From an uncultured Actinomycetes bacterium (GTDB taxonomy: Bacteria > Actinomycetota > Actinomycetes > Mycobacteriales > Mycobacteriaceae): DNA of 64,000 nt. Shown one piece after another: positions 19,030 through 26,618 of this stretch (position 1 is its first letter; the number at the start of each line of letters is the position of its first letter). The DNA lies in NCBI GenBank assembly GCA_903884065.1, contig CAISDL010000077.1:1-64000 (forward strand). The letters run 5' to 3'. The translations under genes were made by a program, and so were the position numbers. The notes under the pieces are model-generated. The model saw only the letters and a program-made list of their open reading frames with translations. It had not been told where the DNA came from and did not search any database.

Positions 19030-19655
19030 TGAACAGCGGTATTCAACGCGTCGTCACCCACGGCACCTTCTCTCTCGACGGCGGCAGTTGGGACGTCGAC
19101 AACAACATCTGGATCGTCGGCGACGACTCCGAGGTGATCGTCATCGACGCCGCCCACAACGCCAAGGCAATCGAGGATGCCGTGGCCGGCCGCCACGTCG
19201 TCGCCGTGGTGTGCACTCATGGCCACAACGACCACATCACCGTCGCCCCGCAACTGAGCGCCGACCTGGACGCGCCCGTACTGCTGAATCCGGGCGACAC
19301 CATGCTGTGGGAAACCACGCACGGCGACAAGCCATTCCGGACGCTGACCGATGGTCAGGTACTGAAGGCCGGGGGCATCGAATTGCGGGCCATCGCCACC
19401 CCCGGCCACTCCCCCGGCTCCACCTGCCTCTACGCCCCGGCGCTGGGCGCGGTGTTCTCCGGAGACACGTTGTTCGCGGGCGGCCCCGGTGCCACCGGCC
19501 GGTCGTTCTCCGACTTCCCCACCATCCTGGGATCCATCAAGGACAAGCTGGGCGCGCTGCCGGCCGATACGGTCGTCTACACCGGCCACGGTGACACCAC
19601 GACGATCGGCGACGAGATCGTGCATTACGACGACTGGGTGACCAGAGGCCACTGA
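19029..19655 (+). CDS. MBL-fold hydrolase (partner of MscR)
   Basis: A 208-residue metallo-beta-lactamase-fold protein with the metal motif HGHNDH (about residues 64-69), GHSPGS and SGDTLF, as in glyoxalase II-like thioesterases. It is coupled to mscR (one-base ATGA overlap) and corresponds to Rv2260. A plausible role is hydrolysis of the S-formyl-mycothiol made by MscR, which is inference from the pairing. A GTG one codon upstream is an alternative start. The 3' end, including the stop codon, is the left edge of a 59-bp tandem repeat array. Confidence 0.88.
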   Translation: MNSGIQRVVTHGTFSLDGGSWDVDNNIWIVGDDSEVIVIDAAHNAKAIEDAVAGRHVVAVVCTHGHNDHITVAPQLSADLDAPVLLNPGDTMLWETTHGDKPFRTLTDGQVLKAGGIELRAIATPGHSPGSTCLYAPALGAVFSGDTLFAGGPGATGRSFSDFPTILGSIKDKLGALPADTVVYTGHGDTTTIGDEIVHYDDWVTRGH

Positions 19656-19820
19656 CGATGCGCCGCGAGGAACGAGCGGCGCGGAGGAAGTGGCCAATCC
19701 AGCAAGGCCACTGACGATGCGCCGCGAGGAACGAGCGGCGCGGAGGAAGTGGCCAATCCAGCAAGGCCACTGACGATGCGCCGCGAGGAACGAGCGGCGC
19801 GGAGGAAGTGGCCAATCCAG
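19646..19820 (+). repeat. 59-bp tandem repeat, three copies (MIRU-like)
   Basis: Copies begin at 19646, 19705 and 19764; the third is nearly complete. Each unit has nested inverted repeats: GGCCAC pairs with GTGGCC, and inside them CGCCGC pairs with GCGGCG. Each unit also runs stop-CG-start (TGACGATG). Thus the MBL gene stop is followed by an 18-codon mini-ORF beginning MRREERAARR, its stop and the next ATG, twice over; the third mini-ORF runs on into the following sequence. This matches the architecture described for mycobacterial interspersed repetitive units, although the unit is shorter. The copies appear identical, so copy number probably varies between strains. Confidence 0.85.
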
Positions 19821-19858
19821 CCCGAGCTGAGTGAGGTTTGTCGCTCAGAGGTGGGCAG

Positions 19859-19936
19859 AAGTATTAGTGGTTCCCGGAAGTATTAGTGGTTCCCGGAAGT
19901 ATTAGTGGTTCCCGGAAGTATTAGTGGTTCCCGGAA
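19859..19936. repeat. 19-bp tandem repeat, four copies
   Basis: The unit gaagtattagtggttcccg repeats four times with a period of 19. The units have a core AGTATTAGTGG flanked by short GGAA/TTCC arms, and the array is clearly more AT-rich than its surroundings. It starts 39 bases after the 59-bp repeats and ends 17 bases before the stop of the convergent dehydrogenase gene. Between the two arrays (19821-19858) I see no gene. Confidence 0.85.
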
Positions 19937-19952
19937 GCGATAGAAGCACGTA

Positions 19953-21110
19953 CTAGACCAACTCCGCCGCACTTTGCGGATCGATGAGGATCTTGGCGTG
20001 TGTCTCGGGATCACCGAGCGCGTCGAAGGCGCGGCCCACCCCCGCCAGGCCCACCTTGCCGGTGATCAGCGGCGACGCATCGAGTTTGCCGTCGGCGAGC
20101 ATGTGCAGCGTGTCGCGGAATTCCAATGGTGTGTAACCGAATACGAAGCGCATGTCGATCTCTTTGCAAACGGCCATAGATGGCCGAAAGTGGTCGGGGC
20201 TCATGCACATACCGACGACCATCACCCTGGAGGTGAGCGGCGCGGCACCTATGACGGCGTCGATCATGCCGGGCACTCCCACACATTCGAAGATCACCGG
20301 CCGTTTCGGCCCAGCCGCCCCGAGCGCTTCGGCAGCACGGAAGACGTGCTCCCATCCCGGCAGCTTGCGCAGCTTCTCCATCGACCCGATGGCGAGTTCG
20401 CCGAGTTGGGAGAAATCGGTGATCATGCCCTTGCCGACCGCCCTGTCGTAGGGAGATTCGACCTTCGGATCCACCACGACGGAAGCGCCGCAGCGGAGCG
20501 CCAGGGCACGGCGGGCGGGCGAGAGGTCACTGGCCACGATCTTCTCCAGGCCCATCGCCTTGAGTTGGCAGATCACCGCCAGACCGACGGGCCCGCAACC
20601 CACCACGACGGCGGTGTCGCGCTTCTTGATCTCACTGCGCCGTACCGCATGTAGGGCCACCGTCATCGGCTCGGTCAGTGCGGCGACATCCAGTGGCAGA
20701 CCGTTGGGCACCGCGAACGTCATCGCGGCTTCGACCAACACCTGCTCGGCGTATGCACCCGGCGCCAGTGGCGAAAAGCCCGTCAGCTGAACGCCACCGC
20801 CGGCCCGGACCATCGGGAAGGACGCCACCCGGGTTCCGGCCTTCAGACCCTTTGGGGTTTTCGCGCCGCATTCGGCCACCACACCGGAGAATTCGTGCCC
20901 CATGACGGTCGGAGTGTCGTGGCGCATGAAGTCGTGATACCCGACTTCCACCGTGACGTTGGCCATCTCGTCGCCGTGATCCTTGGCGTGCAGATCGGAT
21001 CCGCAGATGCCGCAACTGTGAACGTCGAGCACCAGTTGTCCGGCGGCAGGCCGCGGCGCGGGCATCTCGATAACCGACAGGATTCCGTTCGCGCAGCTGA
21101 CAGCCTTCAC
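19953..21110 (-). CDS. Zinc-dependent alcohol dehydrogenase family protein
   Basis: A 385-residue medium-chain dehydrogenase. The catalytic zinc region is CGICGSDLHAKD, then GHEFSGVV. The NAD(P) fold is VVVGCGPVGLAVICQLKAMG near residue 175. The four-cysteine structural-zinc lobe is not visible; a Gly-rich stretch (about residues 95-110) takes its place, as in some threonine/sorbitol dehydrogenase-like members. It is a single gene, convergent with the MBL unit across the repeat arrays. Substrate unknown. ATG start with conserved MKAV leader. Confidence 0.85.
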   Translation of the reverse strand: MKAVSCANGILSVIEMPAPRPAAGQLVLDVHSCGICGSDLHAKDHGDEMANVTVEVGYHDFMRHDTPTVMGHEFSGVVAECGAKTPKGLKAGTRVASFPMVRAGGGVQLTGFSPLAPGAYAEQVLVEAAMTFAVPNGLPLDVAALTEPMTVALHAVRRSEIKKRDTAVVVGCGPVGLAVICQLKAMGLEKIVASDLSPARRALALRCGASVVVDPKVESPYDRAVGKGMITDFSQLGELAIGSMEKLRKLPGWEHVFRAAEALGAAGPKRPVIFECVGVPGMIDAVIGAAPLTSRVMVVGMCMSPDHFRPSMAVCKEIDMRFVFGYTPLEFRDTLHMLADGKLDASPLITGKVGLAGVGRAFDALGDPETHAKILIDPQSAAELV

Positions 21111-21129
21111 AACCGGGAATTCTAGACGT

Positions 21130-21813
21130 CTAGAAACCGTCGAGGATCCGACGCTTCTCCTCGTGGAACTCCTTTTCGGTCAGAGCACCCGAATCCCGAA
21201 GCGCGGCGATCGTTTTCAGCTGTTCGAGCCGAATGCCCTCACCGCTCGGAACGTAGGATTCCGGAGCTTCCGGGGACGGCTCGGCGCCGCGTCGCCGCCG
21301 CCCGAACCACCACGCCGCGATGGCCAGATCGACGCTGACCATCGCCAGCGCGGCGAAGACCCACAGTGGGCCCGCCACCGACCGGGTCCGGCCGAATGCC
21401 AGCCGCGGTTGGACGAAGCCGTTCACCTCACCCTTGGTGATGATCCGGTAACTGCCCTCTGCCGGAACCTGCATCAACCAGACCCGGCGGTGTGCGTCGT
21501 CATTGACCGAGACCGTCGCGCCGAGGTCTTCGGTCACCGTCGGATCGGCAACGCCCGGCGGCGGTGTGATGTCGAAGTTCAGCGGGGGCACCCCCAGTCC
21601 GCGCCCCCCGTAACCGAATACGTGGAAGCTGACGATGGTCTCGCCCTCCGGCAGTCGAATCTCGCCCGCCCCCGGGATGGGCACTTCACCGTAGGACCCG
21701 TACTTGTCGGCGGCCGCCCCGATCACCGCGGTGGTGATGAGCCCACCGATCGACACCGCCGCGAGCACGCCGAACAGGATCATCAACACCCGGGAGGCTC
21801 CGCGGCCGTTCAT
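21130..21813 (-). CDS. Membrane protein with C-terminal SHOCT domain
   Basis: A 227-residue protein with an N-terminal membrane helix (ILFGVLAAVSIGGLITTAVIG), an extracytoplasmic beta-rich region, a second helix (about residues 160-182) and a C-terminal SHOCT motif (LEQLKTIAALRDSGALTEKE). SHOCT domains are short oligomerisation modules. No specific function is known. The longest frame starts 14 codons upstream at 21855; I prefer the internal ATG because it gives a normal positively charged leader. Divergent from the small LapA gene. Confidence 0.7.
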   Translation of the reverse strand: MNGRGASRVLMILFGVLAAVSIGGLITTAVIGAAADKYGSYGEVPIPGAGEIRLPEGETIVSFHVFGYGGRGLGVPPLNFDITPPPGVADPTVTEDLGATVSVNDDAHRRVWLMQVPAEGSYRIITKGEVNGFVQPRLAFGRTRSVAGPLWVFAALAMVSVDLAIAAWWFGRRRRGAEPSPEAPESYVPSGEGIRLEQLKTIAALRDSGALTEKEFHEEKRRILDGF

Positions 21814-21910
21814 CCCCGCAGTCTGACACGACACGGGTTGCGCCGAGACGCCCAACGGCTACGGTGCTCTGACACGCTAGGAGGTCCCCTCCCACACTAG
21901 GAGTCACAGC

Positions 21911-22138
21911 ATGTCCGCCGACGAATCACCCCGCGGGAGCGCATTGACCCGCTTCGCCGCGCAGTACTGGGCTCCGATCGCCCTGATCGCCCTGGCCGCC
22001 GTCTTCATCGGGCAGAACCGCGACCGCCAGCAGGTGCACCTGCTGTGGCTGACGGTCGAGTCGCCGATGTGGCTGTTGCTGGCGGCCATGCTGGTGGTCG
22101 GCGTGGTGACCGGTTTGCTCCTGCGACGCCGACGGTAG
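21911..22138 (+). CDS. LapA (DUF1049) small membrane protein
   Basis: A 75-residue inner-membrane protein with two hydrophobic helices separated by the LapA-typical FIGQNRDRQQVHLLWLTVES turn and an arginine-rich C-terminus (LLLRRRR). In other bacteria LapA proteins take part in envelope lipid homeostasis; in mycobacteria the role is not known to me. It is followed after four bases by the SABATH-type methyltransferase, so the two are probably one transcript. Confidence 0.8.
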   Translation: MSADESPRGSALTRFAAQYWAPIALIALAAVFIGQNRDRQQVHLLWLTVESPMWLLLAAMLVVGVVTGLLLRRRR

Positions 22139-22142
22139 GACC

Positions 22143-23231
22143 GTGCGCGAGTCCAGCATCGTGGTGCGCCCCCAACCGATGGACAGCGCCACCTACACCG
22201 CGTCCTCGCGCTTGCAGGCTTCCGGATTGCGTTCGGGCATAACGCTTCTCGAGCAGGCCGCGAGCAGCGTGCTGCTGCCCCGCCCGCCACAGCCCATCGC
22301 GATCGCCGACTACGGCGCCGCCACCGGATACAACTCGCTGCTGCCGATAGGCGCCGCGATCCGCTCGCTGCGCGCCCGCACACGCGCCGACCACGCGATC
22401 CTCGTCGCCCACACCGACCTGCCGGGCAACGACTTCACCGCACTGTTCACCACGATCACCGAAGACCCCGACAGCTATCTGGCCAAGGACTCCGCCACCT
22501 TCGCCTCCGCGGTGGGCCGGTCGTTCTACCAGCAGATTCTGCCGTCGGAAAGTATCGCGCTGGGCTGGAGTGCGTGGGCCACCCATTGGCTGAGCCGGGT
22601 TCCGGCCCCCATCGCCGACCACATCCACATCGCGCACAGCGCCGACGAGGCCGCCCGACGCGCCTACGCACACCAGGCCGCGCTGGACTGGCATGACTTC
22701 GTGGCCTTCCGCGGCCGTGAACTCGCCCCGGGTGGCCGGCTGGTGGTGCTCACTCTGGGTCTCGACGCCGCCGGCCTGCCCGGTTTCGCCGGCCTGATGC
22801 AGTCCCTGCTCGCTGCTTTGGGCGGCCTGGTGACCGACGGCATGCTGCACGCCGAAGAGCTGGGCCGGATGGTCATTCCGACGGTGGGCCGCACCGAGAA
22901 GGAGTTCGTGGCGCCGTTCGCGCCGTCGGGGCGCTTCGAGGGACTCTCCGTCGAACGCATCGAACTGTTCGACGCCGAGGATCTCTTCTGGTCGCGCTAC
23001 CTGCTCGACGGCGACGCCGGCAAGCTCGGCGCCGCGTGGGCCGGGTTTGCCCGGGCCGCGATCTTCCCCACACTGGCGGCGGGCCTGGCCGGCGGCACGG
23101 CCGATCCGCGCGCCGCTGCCTTCGTCGACGCACTGGAGTCGGCGGTGGCCGCACGCCTTGCCGGGGAACCCGAGCAGATGACCATCCCGCTGGCGGCGAT
23201 CGTCCTGGCCAAGCGGCCGAAGTCAGCCTGA
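22143..23231 (+). CDS. SABATH-family carboxyl methyltransferase (fatty acid O-methyltransferase-like)
   Basis: A 362-residue SAM-dependent methyltransferase with SABATH features: an N-terminal SAM motif ADYGAATGYNSL, the HTDLPGNDFTALF signature, GWSAWATHWLS in the position of the plant SS..WLS motif, and a C-terminal cap. SABATH enzymes methylate carboxylates such as salicylate, benzoate or fatty acids. A related mycobacterial enzyme has been described as a fatty acid O-methyltransferase, so methyl-ester formation on a lipid acid is the best guess. The GTG start is four bases after the LapA stop; an ATG 12 codons in is an alternative. The stop overlaps the convergent Hsp70-like gene by nine bases. 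Confidence 0.78.
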   Translation: MRESSIVVRPQPMDSATYTASSRLQASGLRSGITLLEQAASSVLLPRPPQPIAIADYGAATGYNSLLPIGAAIRSLRARTRADHAILVAHTDLPGNDFTALFTTITEDPDSYLAKDSATFASAVGRSFYQQILPSESIALGWSAWATHWLSRVPAPIADHIHIAHSADEAARRAYAHQAALDWHDFVAFRGRELAPGGRLVVLTLGLDAAGLPGFAGLMQSLLAALGGLVTDGMLHAEELGRMVIPTVGRTEKEFVAPFAPSGRFEGLSVERIELFDAEDLFWSRYLLDGDAGKLGAAWAGFARAAIFPTLAAGLAGGTADPRAAAFVDALESAVAARLAGEPEQMTIPLAAIVLAKRPKSA

Positions 23232-24638
23232 GTTCGGGGGGACGGCGGGGACCGTCCGCGGTGCCGGCCAGTCCGCGGTCGGGCCCGGCACCACCGGCGC
23301 GGGCTCGGGGTTCTCGGTGGTGGTGCTGATGCTGGGCGCCGGCAGCGCGGGCGCGGGGGCGGCGCTGGTGTCCGCGTGCAGGGCCAGGACAGTCGCACCC
23401 CCGGCACCGGCGATCACCGCGAGCGTCGCCGCCGCGACGGCCAGCGGCCGGCGGTGCCAGGGCATCCGCTCGGGTGCCCCGGCCGGTTCGGGGGCGAACT
23501 CCACCCGCGGCCGCGGCTGCGGGCGCGCGGGCCGGGTGGACAGTTGCGGAACGACGTCGGGGACGTCGGGCGCGTGCGCCCACGCCAGCGGGGGCTGCGC
23601 CGGTTGTGGCCGGCTGCGCGCGGGGCTGACCACCGTTGCACCCGCATCGGCCGCCCCCCGCGCTACGCACAGGGCGGCGCCGGTCGCAGCCGCCAGGCTG
23701 GGCCGGCGTGCAGTGATGACCGGCACCCGCAGCTGCGCCGACAGCGTCGTGGTGACAGCGGGGACAGCGGCCATCCCACCCACCGATGCGACGGCGGTGA
23801 GGTCGGTGAGCGCAATTCCGTTGCGGCGCAGAATGTTCAGAAGGGCGGCCACGACCCTCGTCAGCGGCTCGCGGACGATCGCGTCGAGTTCGGTTCGGGT
23901 GAGCCGGATGTCGCCCCGCAGGCCGGCCGGCCGGCCCGCAACAGTTGTCACGATCTGGGCCGAGAGCCGTTCCTTGGCCTCGCGGCACTCCGCGCGCAGT
24001 CGCGTCAGCTCGCTGATCGCCGTGGTTCCGGTACCGCCCGGTGTGACTCCGGCCGCCCCCAGCACATGGGTCAGCAGCGCTCGATCGATCAGTTCCCCGG
24101 AGAAGTCCAGACAGCGCACCGGCCCGGCGATGGTCCGGAACCCGTCGGTGACGTCGACGAGCGTGATCGTGGTCGCGGCGCCGCCGAAGTCGCACACGGC
24201 GACCACCCCGCGTGCGGGAAGCCCGGGCTCGGCCCGCAGCGCGGTCAGAGCCGCTGCGTGGCCGGGCAGCAGTGTCACCTGCGCCGTGTTCGCCGACCAG
24301 GGCGGGACCCGGCGCAGCGCACGACGCAGGGCCTCGACCGCGGCAGGGCTCCAGTGCCCCGGGTAGGCCACCGCGACGTCGGCCGGTAGGGGCCGCCCGG
24401 CAGTGGCGGTGCGGGCCAGATCCCGCAGAGCGTCGGCGAGCAAGGCTGCGCCGGAATGCCGGGAGCCGTCGGCGGCGATGATGCCGACCGGGTCACCGAC
24501 CCGCTCGACGAAGTCGTCGATCGGTCGGCCGGCCCGGGTGAGCAGCGGCGGTCCGGTGACGGCGCCTGTCGCGGTCACCGCGGCAAGCATGGTGGATCCG
24601 ATCGACAGGCCGACCGCCACGCTGGTGTGTGCTGTCAT
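23223..24638 (-). CDS. Hsp70/actin-fold membrane protein with Pro-rich C-terminus
   Basis: A 471-residue protein resembling M. tuberculosis Rv2264c. The N-terminal 340 residues have an Hsp70-like ATPase layout: an opening VAVGLSIGSTMLA, the second phosphate motif CDFGGAATTITLVD (about residue 160) and a GGMAAVPAV motif. A Pro/Arg-rich linker, one membrane helix (about residues 398-420) and a Pro/Ala-rich outer tail follow. No peptide-binding domain is present, so it is not a normal chaperone. The usual Asp of the first phosphate motif is Ser (SIGST), so ATP hydrolysis may be altered. Function unknown. Confidence 0.72.
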   Translation of the reverse strand: MTAHTSVAVGLSIGSTMLAAVTATGAVTGPPLLTRAGRPIDDFVERVGDPVGIIAADGSRHSGAALLADALRDLARTATAGRPLPADVAVAYPGHWSPAAVEALRRALRRVPPWSANTAQVTLLPGHAAALTALRAEPGLPARGVVAVCDFGGAATTITLVDVTDGFRTIAGPVRCLDFSGELIDRALLTHVLGAAGVTPGGTGTTAISELTRLRAECREAKERLSAQIVTTVAGRPAGLRGDIRLTRTELDAIVREPLTRVVAALLNILRRNGIALTDLTAVASVGGMAAVPAVTTTLSAQLRVPVITARRPSLAAATGAALCVARGAADAGATVVSPARSRPQPAQPPLAWAHAPDVPDVVPQLSTRPARPQPRPRVEFAPEPAGAPERMPWHRRPLAVAAATLAVIAGAGGATVLALHADTSAAPAPALPAPSISTTTENPEPAPVVPGPTADWPAPRTVPAVPPNSG

Positions 24639-24704
24639 CTCGTCTGAGATTTCGGTGCCGAGCCCCGCCGCGTTACTCGGACCGACTCGCGTTACCGGAC
24701 CTAC

Positions 24705-25529
24705 TCAGGTCTCGCCCCGCATCGCGGTGATCTTGGCGAAGGCCACCGGCCGCTCGTAGGTGATCTCGAGCACTTGCCGGGCCAATGCGGCGCTGGCGTA
24801 CGCCGCATAGTCATGCCAGTCGTCGTTCTTGGAGTTGTCGGCGTAGTCGACGACGCCCTTGACGATGACGGCATGGACCGTTCGCGCCGGCGTGCTGCAC
24901 ATCGATGCGGCGAGCGCGACGCCATAGGATTCCATGTCCAGGGCGAGCAGCGAATGCTCGCGCGAGCGCAATGTCTTGACGTACTCCGGATCCTTGACGA
25001 CGAGCGGCCCACAGGCCATGGAGCCGTAGTGGATTCGCATCCTGAAGTCATCAGGGAGCTCCCCCGGGTAACCGTCCTGAATCGTCCTCGGGCAGGACTC
25101 GGAGTCACTGACCGACATCAGGTAGTCGAGGAACCAGGGCTCCAGGGCGATCCGGTTCTGCAGCGGGATGATTTCACCGGCCACCAACTGTCCGCTGGCG
25201 TGCTCGAAACACTGGCTGGCCACCACGAGGTCACCCAACTGGACCGAATGTTCCACGCCGGCGCAGATTCCGGTCATGACGACCACCGACGGCTGCCAGA
25301 GGCAGATCGCCTTGGTGGTCGTGACCGCAGCCGACGTCAGGCCCTTGCCGAGTTGTCGGACCGCCACGATCGAGATCTCGCGATCACCGACCCGCTTGAC
25401 GCCGCGCAGGTAAGAGGTGCCCTGACGGGGCACCCGGTCGAAGTGCACGCCGATGGTCTTGGAGAACCACTCCAACTCCATGGCCAGCCCGGTGATGATC
25501 AGGATGTCGGCGTGATGGTCCTGCTGCAT
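24705..25529 (-). CDS. Nucleoside phosphorylase/MTA-SAH nucleosidase-fold protein
   Basis: A 274-residue protein of the purine nucleoside phosphorylase superfamily. It has the TGICAGVEHSVQLGDLVVAS segment and the DMESYG motif, where the Glu binds the ribose. It may cleave a nucleoside such as S-adenosylhomocysteine or methylthioadenosine, but compared with standard MTA/SAH nucleosidases it has extra loops. It is the last gene of the carotenoid operon and its ATG overlaps the stop of the upstream reductase gene (ATGA), which fixes the start. One idea is removal of SAH from the methyltransferase in the operon; this is inference. Confidence 0.75.
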   Translation of the reverse strand: MQQDHHADILIITGLAMELEWFSKTIGVHFDRVPRQGTSYLRGVKRVGDREISIVAVRQLGKGLTSAAVTTTKAICLWQPSVVVMTGICAGVEHSVQLGDLVVASQCFEHASGQLVAGEIIPLQNRIALEPWFLDYLMSVSDSESCPRTIQDGYPGELPDDFRMRIHYGSMACGPLVVKDPEYVKTLRSREHSLLALDMESYGVALAASMCSTPARTVHAVIVKGVVDYADNSKNDDWHDYAAYASAALARQVLEITYERPVAFAKITAMRGET

Positions 25530-26617
25530 CAGCGGATGGTGCCGCGGCCCGGGATCAGAGGAAGGTCGAGCGGGGTCACCCAGCCCGGGGGCAGGTCGTT
25601 GACGGCCGGGACGGCATTCAGCGCCCGCAGTCCCGTGGCCAGGCACCCGGCGGTCGCGGCATCGCGGCCCGAGCCGTCGGTGAAGCGGAATGCGGTCTCC
25701 TGGAAGATGCTGGGCGTGCCCTCGATGTCCACCCGGTAGACGTCGTCCTGGTCCCCGGAGGGCCAGTCCGGCGCGGCGTCACGGCCGATGCGGTTGACGT
25801 GCTCGAGTTGGATGCGGGTCTCGCCGCGGTAGATGCCGTTGATGGTGAACCGCACCGCGGCCACCTTGCCCGCCTCGATGACCCCCTTGACCGTGCTGCG
25901 TTCGGTCGGTGTCACCCATTTGTCCCAGGTGGTGGTGATCGTGTCGAGTTCGATGCCGGCGGCCTCGGCGATCATCGGCACGGTGGCGCCCCAGGCGAAG
26001 ACCAGGATGTCGGAGTTCTCCAACAGTGGCGTGTACTCGGGTTCCCGTCCGATACCCATCTCGAACTCGTAGGCGCCCTCGTAGTTGGTGTAGTCCAGCA
26101 GTTCCGAGGCACGCACCCGGCGGACCTCCGAGCACAGACCCATCAGCGTCATCGGGAACAGGTCGTTGGCGAAACCGGGGTCGATGCCGGTGGTGAAGCA
26201 CGACGCCCCGCCCGCCTCGCAGGCCTCGGTGATGGGCTGAATCCAGTTGGGCGGGTTCAGGTGCATCTTCGGCCAGACCCACGGCGTCATGGCGGTGGAG
26301 CACACGTCGATCCCGGCCCGCAGGAACCGGCTGATCACGGAGATGTTGGTGTCCGCGTGGGCCGCGGTCGGGCCGTAATGGACCACCGCGTCGGGCTTGC
26401 AGGCGATCAGCGCGTCGATGTCATCGGTGGCGATGACACCCGTCGGATCCGGCAAGCCGCAGATCTCCCCGGCGTCCAGACCCACCTTGGCCGGATTGCT
26501 GACTCCCACACCGACGAGTTCGAACTCGGGGTGCTTGAGTACTTCGGGAATGATCATCTTGCCGACGAAGCCCGTTCCCCAGACGACGATGCGTTTGGCC
26601 CTATCGGAGTTCAGCAC
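25529..26617 (-). CDS. NAD(P)-binding reductase of the DAP dehydrogenase/dihydrodipicolinate reductase-like family
   Basis: A 362-residue oxidoreductase with an N-terminal Rossmann fold (RIVVWGTGFVGKMIIPEVLK, about residues 8-27) and a C-terminal domain as in 2,4-diaminopentanoate dehydrogenase-like proteins. The family includes many actinobacterial members of unknown substrate. I place the start at the GTG one base after the Rieske gene stop. An ATG 19 codons upstream lies inside the Rieske gene and adds a poorly conserved-looking leader. Position inside the carotenoid operon suggests it modifies a carotenoid or related lipid, but nothing in the sequence proves this. Confidence 0.7.
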   Translation of the reverse strand: MLNSDRAKRIVVWGTGFVGKMIIPEVLKHPEFELVGVGVSNPAKVGLDAGEICGLPDPTGVIATDDIDALIACKPDAVVHYGPTAAHADTNISVISRFLRAGIDVCSTAMTPWVWPKMHLNPPNWIQPITEACEAGGASCFTTGIDPGFANDLFPMTLMGLCSEVRRVRASELLDYTNYEGAYEFEMGIGREPEYTPLLENSDILVFAWGATVPMIAEAAGIELDTITTTWDKWVTPTERSTVKGVIEAGKVAAVRFTINGIYRGETRIQLEHVNRIGRDAAPDWPSGDQDDVYRVDIEGTPSIFQETAFRFTDGSGRDAATAGCLATGLRALNAVPAVNDLPPGWVTPLDLPLIPGRGTIR

Positions 26618-26618
26618 G

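Noticed and set aside
19646-19936. CRISPR array
   Set aside because: The two repeat arrays have no unique spacers between copies and there are no cas genes; they are plain tandem repeats.
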